Shown: positions 1 through 11,721, numbered from the stretch's first letter. The stretch: 64,000 bases of DNA from Flavobacteriales bacterium (GCA_016712535.1 JADJQW010000003.1:761001-825000), one strand, 5' to 3'. Translations and numbers: made by a program. Notes: generated from the letters alone by a model not told the origin.

Positions 1-1785
1 CGTCGCGGTCCAATCCATGCCCACCAGGGCCAATCCGAGGTTCCCAGCGGCGAAGGTGATGTGGCGGATATCGAGCGAAAGGCCGAGGAAGGCGCCCACT
101 GCGCCCACCGATCCCATGAAGACACCGAACCAGAAATTGCTGATCACGCCGCCAGCGTGCTGTTCGTAGGCCTGGGCGATCCGCTTCCGCCAGCGCTCGC
201 TCATCACCAGCTTCAGAGCCGGGTGCTCCTGTATGCGCAACGGCACATGGCGGTGGATGCTCGCATTGGTGATGCTGCCCGCGATGAGGCCGCTGATGAA
301 GAGGAAGACCCCGGCGATGGCGGCGTGAGGAATGGCCAGCGACCGCAAGGGGTCGAGCTCGTGAAGCATTTTCTCCGATTTATGCGATAGCAGCTCCGGG
401 CCGAAGAGGGTGCTCCACCCATATGCGAGCGCCACCGCCACCGGGAAGGCCATGGCCACGTTGCCCACGAAGGCGATGAACTGGCTGCGCCACGCGCGTG
501 CCACCAATTCACTGAGTGAATCGTAATGCATGCTGCCATCGCGGCGGCCATCGTCGAGCGCCTTCGCGATGGTGGCGGCGGTCATGGCGGGCTGCTTGGT
601 GGCCAAGGTGAGGTGCAGGAGGTAGATGGCGATGAAGGCCATCGCGTAGTTCATGCTGTACAGGAAAGCATGGAAGAAGAGGCTGCCCTCGATGCTGCCG
701 TACCAGGCCTTCAGCATGCACGCCACGGCTACGATCGCGCCGCCGCCCAGCGCGCTGCGCAGCATTGAGAGGTACTCGCTGCGGCTGGTGGTGATGTAAT
801 GCTCGCCCTTGCGGCCCGTGTGCTGCGTGATCTCCCTCGCCACCACCTGGGTGCTCTCCTGGATGAAAGCCCCCACGCGCGTGCGGCCACTGCTGATGCG
901 CACGACTTCCTTCAGCGTGCGTGCCAGCGCCGTGCGTCCATCGATCTCCAACGGCGGAGCGATGGCGTCGAGCACGCCGCGCAGGCGCCGCAGCATGCGC
1001 TCCATCAGGATCAGGTGCTGGTTCACTCGGAAAGTGATGCCCAGCACCTCGCTGTTGCGGTACGCATCGTTGATGGCCGCGTGGCAGTCGGCCACCAGGG
1101 CAATGACCGGAGCGCGGGCGGCATCATCCGGCCGGCGGCTGGCCTCGCCCAGGCGCAACAGGTCGAGGTATTGATCCAGCGCATCCTCGAGCCGCACGAA
1201 GGGGCTGTTGAAGTTGGCATGCTCGGGAACCATGCGGAGCACCTCTCCATCGAACGCGCGTCCAGCGATGCGCAGCCCAAGCACCTTGGCTGCGAAGAAC
1301 AGCTCCTGCATCAGCAGGCCATGGTGGTCGCGTGCATCGATTCCATCCACGCTGAGCAGGGCCAGCAAGCGGACCACATCGGCATCTGGCAGCGCGCTCA
1401 CCCAATCGGCATCGCCTTCCTGGAAGAAAGCATTGATCAGGGCATGGTCCAAGGTCTCGGGCGCGGGCTGGTAGGGGAGGACCTTATAGGTAAGGCGCTG
1501 CCGCAGCTCATGCCAGAACGACCCGCTGGGCATGCCCGCGTCGGTGAGCGTTCGCCCGATGGCCTTATCGCCGAAGTACCTGTGCACGTAGCGCGACAAG
1601 CCCTCGCGCAGGTCGTCGTGGTGCTCGATCAGCTGCAGCAGGGCGGTGAACCGCTGGGCCTCGCCCCGTTTTCGCTCGCCGCGCGATGGCCGCACCGCCT
1701 GCACCAGCAGGGCGAGCGGCTGCACATCGCTGCCATCGCTGGCGGCAATGGCTTCGAGGGCATCACGTAGCGGGCTGCGGCGCAT
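1..1785 (-). CDS. SpecificRecomb-family polytopic membrane protein, C-terminus cut by window edge
   Basis: This reading frame is open from an ATG at 1785 to the left edge, giving 595 residues without a stop, so the gene continues outside the window. The N-terminal half is soluble and helical. The C-terminal half has about six membrane segments, including stretches around SMLRSALGGGAIVAV, FFHAFLYSMNYAMAFIAIYL, AIPHAAIAGVFLFISGLIAG and NFWFGVFMGSVGAVGAFLG. This matches the family named 'site-specific recombinase' (Pfam SpecificRecomb, Gcr-like). I see no recombinase catalytic motif, and the topology argues for an integral membrane protein of unknown function, so the family name should not be read literally. 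The gene is divergent from valS with 85 bp between the starts. Family assignment is from recall of conserved C-terminal motifs; function is unknown. Confidence 0.75.
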   Translation of the reverse strand, partial: MRRSPLRDALEAIAASDGSDVQPLALLVQAVRPSRGERKRGEAQRFTALLQLIEHHDDLREGLSRYVHRYFGDKAIGRTLTDAGMPSGSFWHELRQRLTYKVLPYQPAPETLDHALINAFFQEGDADWVSALPDADVVRLLALLSVDGIDARDHHGLLMQELFFAAKVLGLRIAGRAFDGEVLRMVPEHANFNSPFVRLEDALDQYLDLLRLGEASRRPDDAARAPVIALVADCHAAINDAYRNSEVLGITFRVNQHLILMERMLRRLRGVLDAIAPPLEIDGRTALARTLKEVVRISSGRTRVGAFIQESTQVVAREITQHTGRKGEHYITTSRSEYLSMLRSALGGGAIVAVACMLKAWYGSIEGSLFFHAFLYSMNYAMAFIAIYLLHLTLATKQPAMTAATIAKALDDGRRDGSMHYDSLSELVARAWRSQFIAFVGNVAMAFPVAVALAYGWSTLFGPELLSHKSEKMLHELDPLRSLAIPHAAIAGVFLFISGLIAGSITNASIHRHVPLRIQEHPALKLVMSERWRKRIAQAYEQHAGGVISNFWFGVFMGSVGAVGAFLGLSLDIRHITFAAGNLGLALVGMDWTAT

Positions 1786-1846
1786 GACGGTGGTGCGCGG
1801 CAAGATACCCTGAGCGCCTTGGCACCTGCGGGGCTGGGCAGCGGGC

Positions 1847-1854
1847 TACTTTCG
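1847..1854 (+). promoter_or_regulatory. -7 promoter element, TAnnTTYG type
   Basis: TACTTTCG lies 16 nt before the valS ATG. It resembles the Bacteroidota -7 consensus TAnnTTTG with C at the seventh position. The nearest upstream TTG (1819-1821) is 25 nt away, longer than the usual 19-21. Confidence 0.4.
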
Positions 1855-1870
1855 CCGCTCATTCCAAGCG

Positions 1871-4495
1871 ATGGAGATCCCGAAGCATTTCGATCCGCAG
1901 CACGCCGAGTCCGAATGGTACCCGCACTGGATGGCCAAGGGTTACTTCCGCAGCGTTCCCGACGCGCGCGAGCCCTACACCGTGGTGATCCCGCCGCCCA
2001 ATGTCACCGGCGTGCTGCACATGGGGCACATGCTCAACAATACCATCCAGGATGTGCTGGTGCGCCGCGCGCGGATGCAGGGCAAGAACGCCTGCTGGGT
2101 GCCGGGCACCGATCACGCCAGCATCGCCACCGAAGCCAAAGTGGTGCGGTTGCTCGGCGAGCAGGGCATCAAGAAGAGCGCCATCGGACGTGATGAGTTC
2201 CTGAAGCATGCTTTCGCTTGGAAGGAGAAGTACGGCGGCGTGATCCTGGAGCAGCTGAAGAAGCTCGGTGCCAGCTGCGATTGGGACCGCACGCGCTTCA
2301 CCATGGAGCCCGACCTGAGCGACGCGGTGATCGATGTCTTCATCGACCTGCACAAGAAAGGCCTTGTCTACCGCGGCCTTCGCATGGTGAACTGGGACCC
2401 GGTGGCGCTGACGGCAGTGAGCGATGAGGAGGTGATCATGAAGGAGCAGAACTCGCGGCTCTTCCATGTGCGCTATGCGATTGAAGGCGCAGCGGAGGAA
2501 TGGGTCACCATCGCCACCACGCGCCCCGAGACGATCCTGGGTGATACCGCCATCGCCGTCCACCCCGAGGATGAGCGCTACGCCCACCTGAAGGGCAAGC
2601 GCGCTCTGGTGCCGCTGATCGGGCGCAGCATCCCGATCATCTTCGATGAATACGTCGAGCGTGAATTCGGCACCGGAGCTTTGAAGGTGACGCCTGCGCA
2701 CGATGCGAACGATCACGAACTGGGCAGGAAGCACCAGCTCGAGACCATCGACATCCTGGAACCGAACGGCACGCTCAGCCCGGCCGCTCAGCTGTACGTC
2801 GGAGAGGACCGTTTCGCCGTGCGCAAGAAGATCGTGAAGGAACTGGACGAGAAAGGGCACATCGTCAAGATCGAGGACATCAAGAACAAGGTGGGCTACA
2901 GCGAGCGCACCGATGCGGTGATCGAGCCGCGCCTCTCGTTGCAGTGGTTCGTGAAGATGAGCGATCTGGCCAAGCCCGCCTTGGAAGCGGTGAAGGATGG
3001 CCGCGTGAAACTGCATCCGCAGAAGTTCGCCAACACCTACGCCTATTGGATGGAGAACGTGCGCGATTGGTGCATCAGCCGCCAGTTGTGGTGGGGGCAG
3101 CGCGTGCCGGCGTGGTACAATGAGACGGGCGATGCGGCCGTGTGCAGGACTGAAGCCGAAGCGATCGCGCAGTTCAAGGCCGCTGGGCAAAGCACCAACG
3201 GCATCAAGCAGGATGAGGATGTCGTGGACACCTGGTTCAGCAGCTGGCTATGGCCCATCAGCGTGTTCGATGGCTTCAAGGACCCGGACAACGCCGACAT
3301 CAAGTACTACTACCCGACGAACGACCTCGTCACCGCGCCGGAGATCCTCTTCTTCTGGGTGGCGCGCATGATCATGGCCGGCATGGTATACCGGCAGGAG
3401 GTGCCCTTCAGGAACGTGTACCTCACCGGCATCGTGCGCGACAAGCAGGGGAGGAAGATGAGCAAGAGCCTCGGCAACAGCCCCGATCCCTTGGAACTGA
3501 TCGAGAAGTTCGGGGCCGACGGTGTGCGCGTGGGCATGCTCCTCACCAGCCCCGCCGGCAACGACCTGCCCTACGACGATTCGCTCTGTGAGCAAGGCCG
3601 CAACTTCAGCAACAAGATCTGGAACGCCTTCCGCCTGGTGAAGGGCTGGAGCGTCGACGATCGTCCGCAACCGGCTCCCTCAGCGGCCGTGGTGGCGTGG
3701 ATGCAGAGCCGCGTGGCGCGCAGCATCACCGAGATCGATCAGCTCTTCGCGCAGTTCCGCATCAGCGAGGCGCTCATGGCCACCTACAAGCTGGTGTGGG
3801 ACGACCTGTGCAGCTGGTACCTCGAGAGCATCAAGACCGCATTCGTGGATGGCGCGGCCCAGCCCATCGATCGCAGGACCTACGACGCCACCGTGGCCAT
3901 CTTCGAGGAGGTGATGAGGCTCCTGCATCCTTTCATGCCCTTCCTCACCGAGGAGGTTTGGCACATGCTCCGCGAGCGGAAGGACGGCGAGGACATCATC
4001 GTCGCCGCGTGGCCGAAGGGTGGTGAGGGCGATATGAAGCTCGATGCCGAGGTTCAGCACGCCTTCGACCTGGTGACCGCCGTGCGCAACGTCCGCAACG
4101 AGCGAGGCATGAGCCCGAAGGAGGCGGTGGAAGTGCAGGCTAAGGGTGCCGCGCCCATGCGCGCTTCCGTTTCAGCTCTGGTGAACAAGCTGGCCAACGT
4201 ATCGGCCATCGCTGAGGTGGAGAAGGCCAGCGAAGGCTCCATCACCTTCCTGGTCGGTACAACCGAGTATGCCATGGACCTTGGCGGCAACATCGACACC
4301 GAGGCCGAAGCGAAGAAGGCCGAAGCCGAGCTCGCGCACCTGCGCGGATTCCTGGCCGGTGTGGAGAAGAAGCTCACCAACGAGCGCTTCGTGAATGGCG
4401 CGCCGCCGCAGGTGCTGGAGAACGAGCGCAAGAAGAAGGCCGACGCCGAGGCGAAGATCAAGGCGTTGGAGGAAAGACTTGCGGTGCTGCGCTAG
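1871..4495 (+). CDS. valS: valine--tRNA ligase
   Basis: Class I aminoacyl-tRNA synthetase of 874 residues, the normal length for bacterial ValRS, which charges tRNA-Val in the cytoplasm. The HIGH-type signature is HMGH at residues 50-53 within PPPNVTGVLHMGH. The KMSKS loop is at residues 529-533. Between them lies the CP1 editing domain (about 200-330), which hydrolyses mischarged Thr-tRNA-Val. The anticodon-binding helical domain occupies about 600-740, and the last 65 residues form the typical C-terminal coiled-coil arm rich in Glu, Ala and Lys. The stop codon is TAG at 4493-4495 and shares the palindrome CTAG with the stop of the convergent TonB receptor. The gene is apparently monocistronic. 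Identification is secure. Confidence 0.98.
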   Translation: MEIPKHFDPQHAESEWYPHWMAKGYFRSVPDAREPYTVVIPPPNVTGVLHMGHMLNNTIQDVLVRRARMQGKNACWVPGTDHASIATEAKVVRLLGEQGIKKSAIGRDEFLKHAFAWKEKYGGVILEQLKKLGASCDWDRTRFTMEPDLSDAVIDVFIDLHKKGLVYRGLRMVNWDPVALTAVSDEEVIMKEQNSRLFHVRYAIEGAAEEWVTIATTRPETILGDTAIAVHPEDERYAHLKGKRALVPLIGRSIPIIFDEYVEREFGTGALKVTPAHDANDHELGRKHQLETIDILEPNGTLSPAAQLYVGEDRFAVRKKIVKELDEKGHIVKIEDIKNKVGYSERTDAVIEPRLSLQWFVKMSDLAKPALEAVKDGRVKLHPQKFANTYAYWMENVRDWCISRQLWWGQRVPAWYNETGDAAVCRTEAEAIAQFKAAGQSTNGIKQDEDVVDTWFSSWLWPISVFDGFKDPDNADIKYYYPTNDLVTAPEILFFWVARMIMAGMVYRQEVPFRNVYLTGIVRDKQGRKMSKSLGNSPDPLELIEKFGADGVRVGMLLTSPAGNDLPYDDSLCEQGRNFSNKIWNAFRLVKGWSVDDRPQPAPSAAVVAWMQSRVARSITEIDQLFAQFRISEALMATYKLVWDDLCSWYLESIKTAFVDGAAQPIDRRTYDATVAIFEEVMRLLHPFMPFLTEEVWHMLRERKDGEDIIVAAWPKGGEGDMKLDAEVQHAFDLVTAVRNVRNERGMSPKEAVEVQAKGAAPMRASVSALVNKLANVSAIAEVEKASEGSITFLVGTTEYAMDLGGNIDTEAEAKKAEAELAHLRGFLAGVEKKLTNERFVNGAPPQVLENERKKKADAEAKIKALEERLAVLR

Positions 4496-7396
4496 CGCCG
4501 ATCCAGTTCATAGATCACCTGCACGTACGCCAGCCGCCCCACGAACGGACCGCCGTACACCATGCGCACCTGATTGTCAAAGACCCGTTCCCAACGCGGC
4601 CGGTTGGGTTCAGAATCCTCGAACATCGGGATGAAGCCGAACAGGTTGCTTCCTCCCACCTTCACCGTCAGGTGCTGCACGGGGAACTTCACGTTCACCT
4701 GCGCGTCGATCATGTCGTAGCTCGGGATGGGGCCGGTGAATTGCGGTGAGCCCGTGAAGGTAAAGCCCTCCACGTACTTCCAATTGATGCCGAAGCCGAG
4801 GTTGGGCTTGCCGCTGAAAGGCACCTTCATGTCGTGCCCGGTGAAGCTCACGTTGAACTTGCTGCGCGGCGTGTTGAAGGCGGGGATGATCGGGTCGTCA
4901 TCTCCGGTGATGAGTTCGTTGTAGCTGTAATTCGCGCCGTAGGTCATTCGCTTGCGGAAGTAGCTCACGCCGAGGTTGAGGCCTTGGGTGCGCACGGTGG
5001 TGCTGGCGTTGGCAGCAAGGCGGTAGGCCTGAAGGCCGCCTACGGGGAATCCATTGGTCTGGTCGAAGCGAGCGCTGAGGCCGATGAGGTAACCGATGAA
5101 ATCCGTGTACCAGCTGCTGTAAGCGCTCGCATCCACGTAGAACTTCTCGGCGTGCGTGCCGCGGTATCCAGCCTCGATGGTGCGCACCTGTTCCGGCCGC
5201 AGGCGGTCCACGTTGAAGTAGTCGAGCTTCGAGAGGCCTTCGAGCAGGGTGGGCGAGGAGCGGTATTCGTTGAAGCTCTCCACCGTGATCAGGCTGTCGC
5301 GGCCGTCCTCGAACTGTCCTTCCACATTCCCCAGCAGGATGGCGCGCCCCACATTGTAGTAGAGGTATTGATCTGCGAGCGTCGGGTTGCGCACCGCGCT
5401 GCTGAAGCTCACACGGAAGGTGCGGTCCTGACGAGGCACGTAGACGAAGGAGAGGGCCGGGGAGAGCAGGGCATTGAAATTCTGGTTCTTGTCCATGCGC
5501 AGCGTGGCGGTGGCCTTCAGCTTGTCCTTCATCAGCTTCTTCTCCAAGCCGGCATAGAGCCCGAATTCGTTGTTCCGGATCACCACATCGCCGGTGTCGC
5601 GGAAGATGGTGCCCGCGCTGTTGGGCATGTATTGCCGGAAGCTGCCTCCCACGGCGATCTCCCCGAACTTCGGCTTGAAGCGGTACTCGCCCATGGCGTG
5701 CGCGAGCTGGCTCCGGTCGTAGAAGAGCGATCCGCCCTCTGTGAAGCGCTTGCCGCGTATCTCATCCAGCTTCTCGTTGAAGCGCTGCGTGCCCGCGGCG
5801 TAGGATGGATTCAATTCATTGTTGTCGATCACAGCGATGCTATCGGCCACCTCGTTGTGGTAGCCCGTGAACAGCCCGCTGTTGTCAGCGACGAATTGCT
5901 GGATGTAGGAATCGTAGGCAGCTTGCGATGTGATGCCCGCACCCGGCGCTTCCTGCACCGTGATGAAATCAGGGCGTTCGTTGTTGATGCGCGGCTTGAT
6001 CCAGGTCTCCCAAAGGGTGAAGTACTTGATGTTCCACTCGCGAGTCTCGCCAGCGGCCTCCTGCAGGCGCACACCGGTGGTGAAGATGTCATACGTCCTG
6101 CCGGCATCCTCGCCGGTATAGTAGCCGCGCAGGAACCACTTGCCTTCCTTGCGCACCTCGAGCCGCTGCTGCCAGAATCGCACGCCATCCAAGCGGTAGC
6201 GGTTCTCGCCTTGATAGACCGTGCTGCCCGTGCTGTAGTTGGCGGCGGCGATCACCTCCACGCTGTCGGTGATCTTGTAGTGCAGCGCAGCACCTGCCTT
6301 CAGGTTGTGGGTCCCGTAGTCAACCAGATCCTCCTCGCGGTAACCCGGTCGCAGGAAGAGGCCAAGGCCGGGATAGGTCCTGCGGTCGAAGGCGTTATTG
6401 CTGAAGTCATTGTTCACCGTCACATTCTCATCGCCATAGATGTTCACGGCATCGAATCGGCCGGGATTGCCCGGCTGCGCCGGGCTGTTGCTCGTGGCGC
6501 TGTAGTCCTGTGCGTACCAATCCTCGGCGCGCATGCCGAACACGTTCAGCTTGTAGGCGAAGCGCTGCTTGCCATCCTTGTCCTTGAAAACCTGCGCCCA
6601 GCGCACCGCGCCCTCCAGCAGCCCGCGCTCGCCGCCCTTGGCGCTCACGCTCAAGCCGGGGAAGTTCCACGGGCTCTTGGTGGTCATGCTCACCACGCCA
6701 TTGAAGGCCCCTGGGCCATAGTAGGCCGTGCTGGCTCCGGCGATCACATCCACCTTCATCACGTCGAGGTCGCTCGCGCCGAGGAAGTTGCCGAGCGAGA
6801 AGTTGAGTCCGGGGCTCTGGTTGTCCACGCCGTCGATCAGCTGCAGGGGAGCGCACGGGGCTGGTGCTGTTGAAGCCGCGCGTGTTGAGCACCTTGAAGC
6901 CCATGCTCGCCGCGGTCATGTCCACGCCCTTGAGGGTGCCGAGGCTCTCGTAGAAGTCGCCGCTGGGCGCTTCGCGGATGGCGATCACATCCATGCTCTC
7001 CACCGTGAGCGGCGCCTGTTTCTGCTTCTCGCTGATCCGGCTGCCCACCACTTCGGTCTCACCCAGCAGCACCTGATCGGTGCTGAGCTTCAGCTTCAAT
7101 TCCTTGTCGAGGCTCTTCACCACCAGCTCGAATTGCGTGTAGCCGATGTAGCTGACCACCAGGGTATACGGCGGCAGCTCGCTCACCAGCAGCTCGAACC
7201 GCCCATCGATGTCGGTCACGGCGCCGATGGTGGTGCCCTTCAGCACCACGTTGGCGCCGATGAGGGTCTCACCCGTTGTGCCGTCGCTCACCGTGCCGCG
7301 CAGCTTGTACTGCTGGGCATGGGCCGCCGCCGTGCAGCAGCAGCAAGGCACAAGGAAGCGGATGAATCCGCGCAGGAGCTTTCGCAGTGCGGGCAT
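4492..7396 (-). CDS. TonB-dependent receptor, frameshifted
   Basis: Outer-membrane active-transport receptor; the substrate cannot be inferred. Reading from 7396: a signal peptide ending AAAHAQQ, a carboxypeptidase-regulatory-like domain (TVSDGTTGETLIGANVVLKG), a plug domain (APLTVESMDVIAIREA, then ASTAYYGPGAFNGVV), and a 22-strand-type barrel ending VQVIYELDRR. The coding sequence changes frame at 6846-6849. There a CCCC run on the coding strand should be CCC: the first frame reads NSTSPVRS and the second resumes LQLIDGVDNQSPGLNF, a normal plug sequence. Removing one base gives a continuous 967-residue protein of ordinary length for this family. The lesion is a one-base homopolymer insertion, so a sequencing or assembly error is the simplest explanation; a recent null mutation is possible. 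No TonB-box or SusD-like partner gene is next to it. Confidence 0.9.
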
Positions 7397-7433
7397 GCGG
7401 TTGGGGGTTGCGCCGGGAAGATAGAGGCGGCAT

Positions 7434-7880
7434 TCAGATCCCCCGCGCCATGGCCGCTGCCATGAGCACCATGAGCAGGAGCAAGGGCAATTGTGCGAAG
7501 GTGAGCCGTGCGAGGAGCGGCGCCTTCTCCAGCGGGATCGCGCTGTTCCGCTTGAAGGCCGCGCGCCAACGGATCAGCGTGATCATGGGGAGCAGTTCCA
7601 GTGCGAGCACGAGCAGGAAGAGGCCCATCTTGCCGATGAACCAGTGGCTCTCCAGGTAGTAATCGCTGCCTTTCTCCGCACCGCCGAAGGCGCGCCACAG
7701 CCCGGTGCCGATCCAGATCAGCGCGGCGAGCCCATACCAGTTGTCGGCGTGGAAAACGTCGGGCAGGTCGGCCGCAGTGGTGGTGCGACGCAATGCCCGG
7801 CCACGGGCATACACGGCAGCGATGCCGATGGCGAGGGCCAGCAGATGCAGGAACGGAAGCAGCAAATACTCAAGTGACAC
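7434..7880 (-). CDS. DUF2214-like four-helix membrane protein
   Basis: Small integral membrane protein of 148 residues with four predicted membrane helices: near the N-terminus (LLLPFLHLLALAIGIAAVYA), around LAALIWIGTGLWRAFG, around GLFLLVLALELLPMITL and at the C-terminus (LPLLLLMVLMAAAMARG). Conserved features of the DUF2214 family are visible: the early membrane His, the DNWYGLAAL segment and the FIGKMGLF segment. Function is unknown; the family has been linked to haem-like or electron-transport membrane folds only by shape. It sits between the FG-GAP cargo gene upstream and the TonB receptor downstream, all on the minus strand, with 12 bp to the former and 37 bp to the latter. Family assignment is moderately secure. 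Confidence 0.7.
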   Translation of the reverse strand: MSLEYLLLPFLHLLALAIGIAAVYARGRALRRTTTAADLPDVFHADNWYGLAALIWIGTGLWRAFGGAEKGSDYYLESHWFIGKMGLFLLVLALELLPMITLIRWRAAFKRNSAIPLEKAPLLARLTFAQLPLLLLMVLMAAAMARGI

Positions 7881-7892
7881 GGCAGTCCGTCT

Positions 7893-10800
7893 TCAGCGGT
7901 CCTGAATCATCAGGCAACCAGTGATGGAGGTGCTTCGGGGTCCGGACACGCGGACAACATAGAGGCCTGGCGCAAGTTGCTCACAGGGTATGCTCACCAT
8001 GCGCGAACGCATCGGGACAGTGATCAAAGCGCGTCCGCGGATATCCATCAGGGCCAGACTGGCACCAGGCTCGGGAGGTGCTTCCAGAATCGCGGTGGCA
8101 GTGGTGCTCGCCGGATTCGGGGAATAGCTTCAGGCCGCCCGCTGGCATGAATGCGCTTCCAACGGACGTGATAGCGATGGGCGCAGTGATGGCCAGGCAA
8201 CCAAAGATGCTCGTCACTTCAACAGCGTATGCGCCGGGTCCGAACGGCTGGATCGTCTGACTCGTTTCCCCGAACAAGGGCTCATTGTTCAAGTACCATT
8301 GATACGCATCCCCTTCAGTAGCGGTCAATTGACCATTGGAAAGCTGATTGACGGCCGGTTCCCACAAGGAGCAATCCACTAAGGTCGATGTCGTGGTATT
8401 GGTCACGACCTCCTCGTTCAGGTCGAAGTAGATCTCTGCCGTGTTCAATACTTGCGTCAAATGCGGAAGACCGGGCATCAGCCGGAATCTCATCTTGATG
8501 AAGCCTTGGCTGCCTGTGAAATCAGCCGAGGTGTCAGGTAGCTGTATGCCATCGAAACGAACGACCAATTCTCCGGCCGACTCAACGTGGATTTCCGTTG
8601 GAAGATGCGAGTAGGCGAGCACCTGAAGGCTTGTCAGATCGAGATGAGGGTGGAGCTGATCGCGCAACATGACATCCTGAGCGGGTGCGTTGCCCGTATT
8701 CTGGAAGCGGATAGTGTAGGTCAATTCCTCCGTGCTGAGCGGGATTGCGCCGAATACGCCGTAGCCTGCAGGTTCAACCAGCTTGTCATTGGGGTCGTAG
8801 GAGCATGCAACGGTGCCATCGAGGCTGCCTATGAAGCTGTTCGGCGATCCTCCCCCAGCGCCATTGGTCAGCACTGTCGCCGTTTGGGTCCAAACGGTGC
8901 CGATGCTCTGTGCAGGTGGCATGGTGATAACGATTTGAATCGGAAGCACCGACAACGGCAACAGGTCGTTGAAGCTCCAGGTGAAAGTCGCTCCGTTCAC
9001 GGTGGATGCCGCAGGCGCGGATGAGACGTAGGTGAACAGGTTGTTGAGCGCCACGGTAACGGTGCCTGACTCAATCCGTGTCCCTTGATTGTGCAGCGTC
9101 ACCCACAACGAGTTCTGCGCGGAGCAAGGTGCAGATGCGATCGTGATGTCAACATGGATCAGACTCGTATCAACCAAAGGCACGAATCCGAAGTCGAGGC
9201 CGGTCCAATCCGGTGCGCTTGGCGAAGGCTGAACGGTATAGCTCGGAGGAACGGGCAAGGTTGACCAGAACGGAAGGTTCAGGGTTGCCGATACGGTCTG
9301 GTCCACATTGTTCGAGTGCAGGGTGTAGGTGCCTGCGGAACTGCCAAGTGCGACATATCCATTGGGCGAAGCCGTGATATTCGATCCAGGCAGCGCGAAA
9401 TCGCCCGAATCGAATTCGCCGTTCGCATTCATGTCGCCGAAAACGGTGCCGCTCAGCGTGAAGGGGTCCGCACCATAATTCTCGACCCATGCCATCCGGG
9501 CTCCGCGACCTTGGATCGCGTCTGAGAATAACAGGATGTCCTCGTCACCATCGTCATCGAAGTCGAAAGCACGGAACTTGCGTTGATATCCGAAAATCGC
9601 GGAGCCTTCGATATCCCAACCGGCCTGAATGATGGAAGGGCCCGGAGTGAATGCACCAAGCCCGTCATTCAGCCAGAGATAGCCTGTATTATTTCCGCTT
9701 CGCAGTACCGCTACATCAACATCGCCGTCCCGATCGTAATCGAGCGGCAAGGACCAGCACTGACTGCATATGCCACTCGGCACGATGGAAGAGCTGGCGC
9801 CGTAGCTTGAGCCACTGATGTGCGGCATCCATTGGGTTGTTCCATCGGATCCACCGCTCCCTCCGAGAAGGTCCTGCGATCCATCGCCGTTGATGTCGCG
9901 GAGCTCGATCCAATCCGCGTTGAAGTTATTGGGAAGATTCGCTTTGGGCCCGAAGCTCATCGCCCCGTTGTTCTTGACCCATTTCACAATATCGGATTGA
10001 TGGACCAGCAAATCTGGATTGCCGTCGTGGTCTATGTCTGCGAATCCAAGACAATGCCATTCCCCGAAGCTGTAATTAAGTGCTGAGATATTGCTCATGA
10101 ACTGGAACTCGTTGCCTCCGATATTGCGGAAGCGCATGTGGTGCGTGTCCCCGGTAACGATCATATCGACGTCCCCGTCCGCGTCCACATCAGCGCAACG
10201 CACTGAGCGAAGGCCTGAGCCGCTGACAAGGAATTGCTCTTGGAAATTGAGTGACCCCGAATTCGTGTTCAGGAACACGCTGTCATTCCGTATAGAAACG
10301 ACGTCCAGGTCGCCATCATCATCCATGTCGATGTAGTCGCAGGCCCAATCATTGCCTAAACGAGCGGAGAACTTCACGGGCGCGAATTCACCAGGCCCCA
10401 GGTTCTTATAGACGCCGACCTGATAGAAGTTGAAGGGTCCGGTCATGATGTCGTCACGCCCATCCAGGTCAAAGTCTGAAATGCTCAGGAAATAAGGTAC
10501 TGTGTTGACGCCTGCATGCACTGGGGGCATGTGCAGCAATGTGCCATCGCCCGGAATGTCGAAGACCTCGTTGACTAGAACGAGTTCGTCGAGGCCATCA
10601 CCGTCGATGTCCCCCGCGCTCATCTGGCCACTAATGATTCCGAGTTGGTTGGGGAGCGCCGAGGTGGAAGGTGCAATGGCTGAGTTCCCTTGCATGCGCA
10701 CGACCAGGAGATTGTTGGGTAGAGAGGTGAGGAGGTCCTTTTGACCATCTCCATCCACGTCGGCCATGGTTATCGAAGAGAGGAATGCCTCGGTGCCCGT

Positions 10801-11721
10801 TGAAAGCAACAGGGATTGTGAAGCCCCGATGGTGCAGTCCGGTTGCCCTGGCCTATAGCCCCATTGATACGGAGACACTCCTGTGGTGCTATGGACCAGG
10901 TCCATTCTCCCGTCACTGTTCACATCTGCGACATGGAAGTCGCTGCCTTGACTGATGGCATTCGTCTGTGTTTGGGCGAAGGTGCCATTGCCTAGATTCC
11001 TGAAAACCCCGTGCTGAGATTGACCGGGTGGTTGAAAAACGAGGTCGTCAAGCCCATCGCCATCGACATCAAGATGGTAGAGGTCACTGTTCCCTCCAAT
11101 GAGTTGCGCAATCGCAGTCGGATCCGAATAGTTGCCCGCGCCGTCATTCTCGCTAATGAACAACTGACTGCCTGATTTCGAAACAGCATCCTGATCGCCG
11201 TCGCCATTCACATCGAAGAGAATCAAGGAAGGGATATCAACTCCGGCCGCGAACTGGAATCCCCCCATGTTGCGTTCCCAAATAGGAGGTCCACCGTCGG
11301 GATTGCGGCGAATCAAATCCGGAAGTCCGTCATTATTCACGTCCAGTACGAATAATTCACTTGCGAGAAGTGGCATCCAGCATTCTATGACTGTCGCAGT
11401 TGCGAACGTGCCAGCATTATCTGTGTTTTCGAATATGGTGATGGGCTGCGCGCCGGTGAGCAGATCCAAGTCCCCATCGCCATCAAAGTCCGCTAATTCA
11501 TGGACATAGTTGAACCCCCACCATGGTGATTGGCTGATGACCCGCGGTGGACCGAACTGGGCCGTCAGTGGAAGAGCTAGAAAGAGAATGGTGCTCGAGA
11601 AAATCACCCTTTGAGTCACGCGGCCTATCGGGTTGAGGGTTGCGACCATCGATGAAACGTTCTTCGGCATGGCGCAAGCTGCTTGGTGTGATGAAAGCGG
11701 AGTCTGTCGTTCCGTTGACAT
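7893..11721 (-). CDS. FG-GAP/VCBS-repeat T9SS cargo protein, frameshifted near C-terminus
   Basis: Large secreted surface protein of about 1,275 residues after correction. The N-terminus contains a signal peptide (ILFLALPLTAQ); ATG codons at 11721, 11670 and 11649 are all possible starts, the last two placing the hydrophobic core nearer the N-terminus. Then follow many Ca-binding FG-GAP/VCBS repeats (DFDGDGDLDLL, DVNGDGDQD, DIDGDGLDELV), which build a beta-propeller. Next come an SdrB-like segment (VFGDMNANGEFDSGDFALPG) and a DUF11-like region beginning CSYDPNDKLVEP. A type A sorting domain ends the protein. At about 8118 one extra base on the coding strand breaks FPNPASTT into FPESGEHH. With it removed the frame runs on through ALMDIRGRALITVP and GLYVVRVSG to TGA at 7893-7895, a normal T9SS tail. 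As written, translation ends at 7981 with a scrambled tail that could not be sorted. Confidence 0.85.

Noticed and set aside
4834..6873. Plus-strand 679-residue frame over the TonB receptor
   Set aside because: Low-complexity Ala/Val/His-rich composition with no motifs; it is the antisense shadow of a well-conserved barrel gene.
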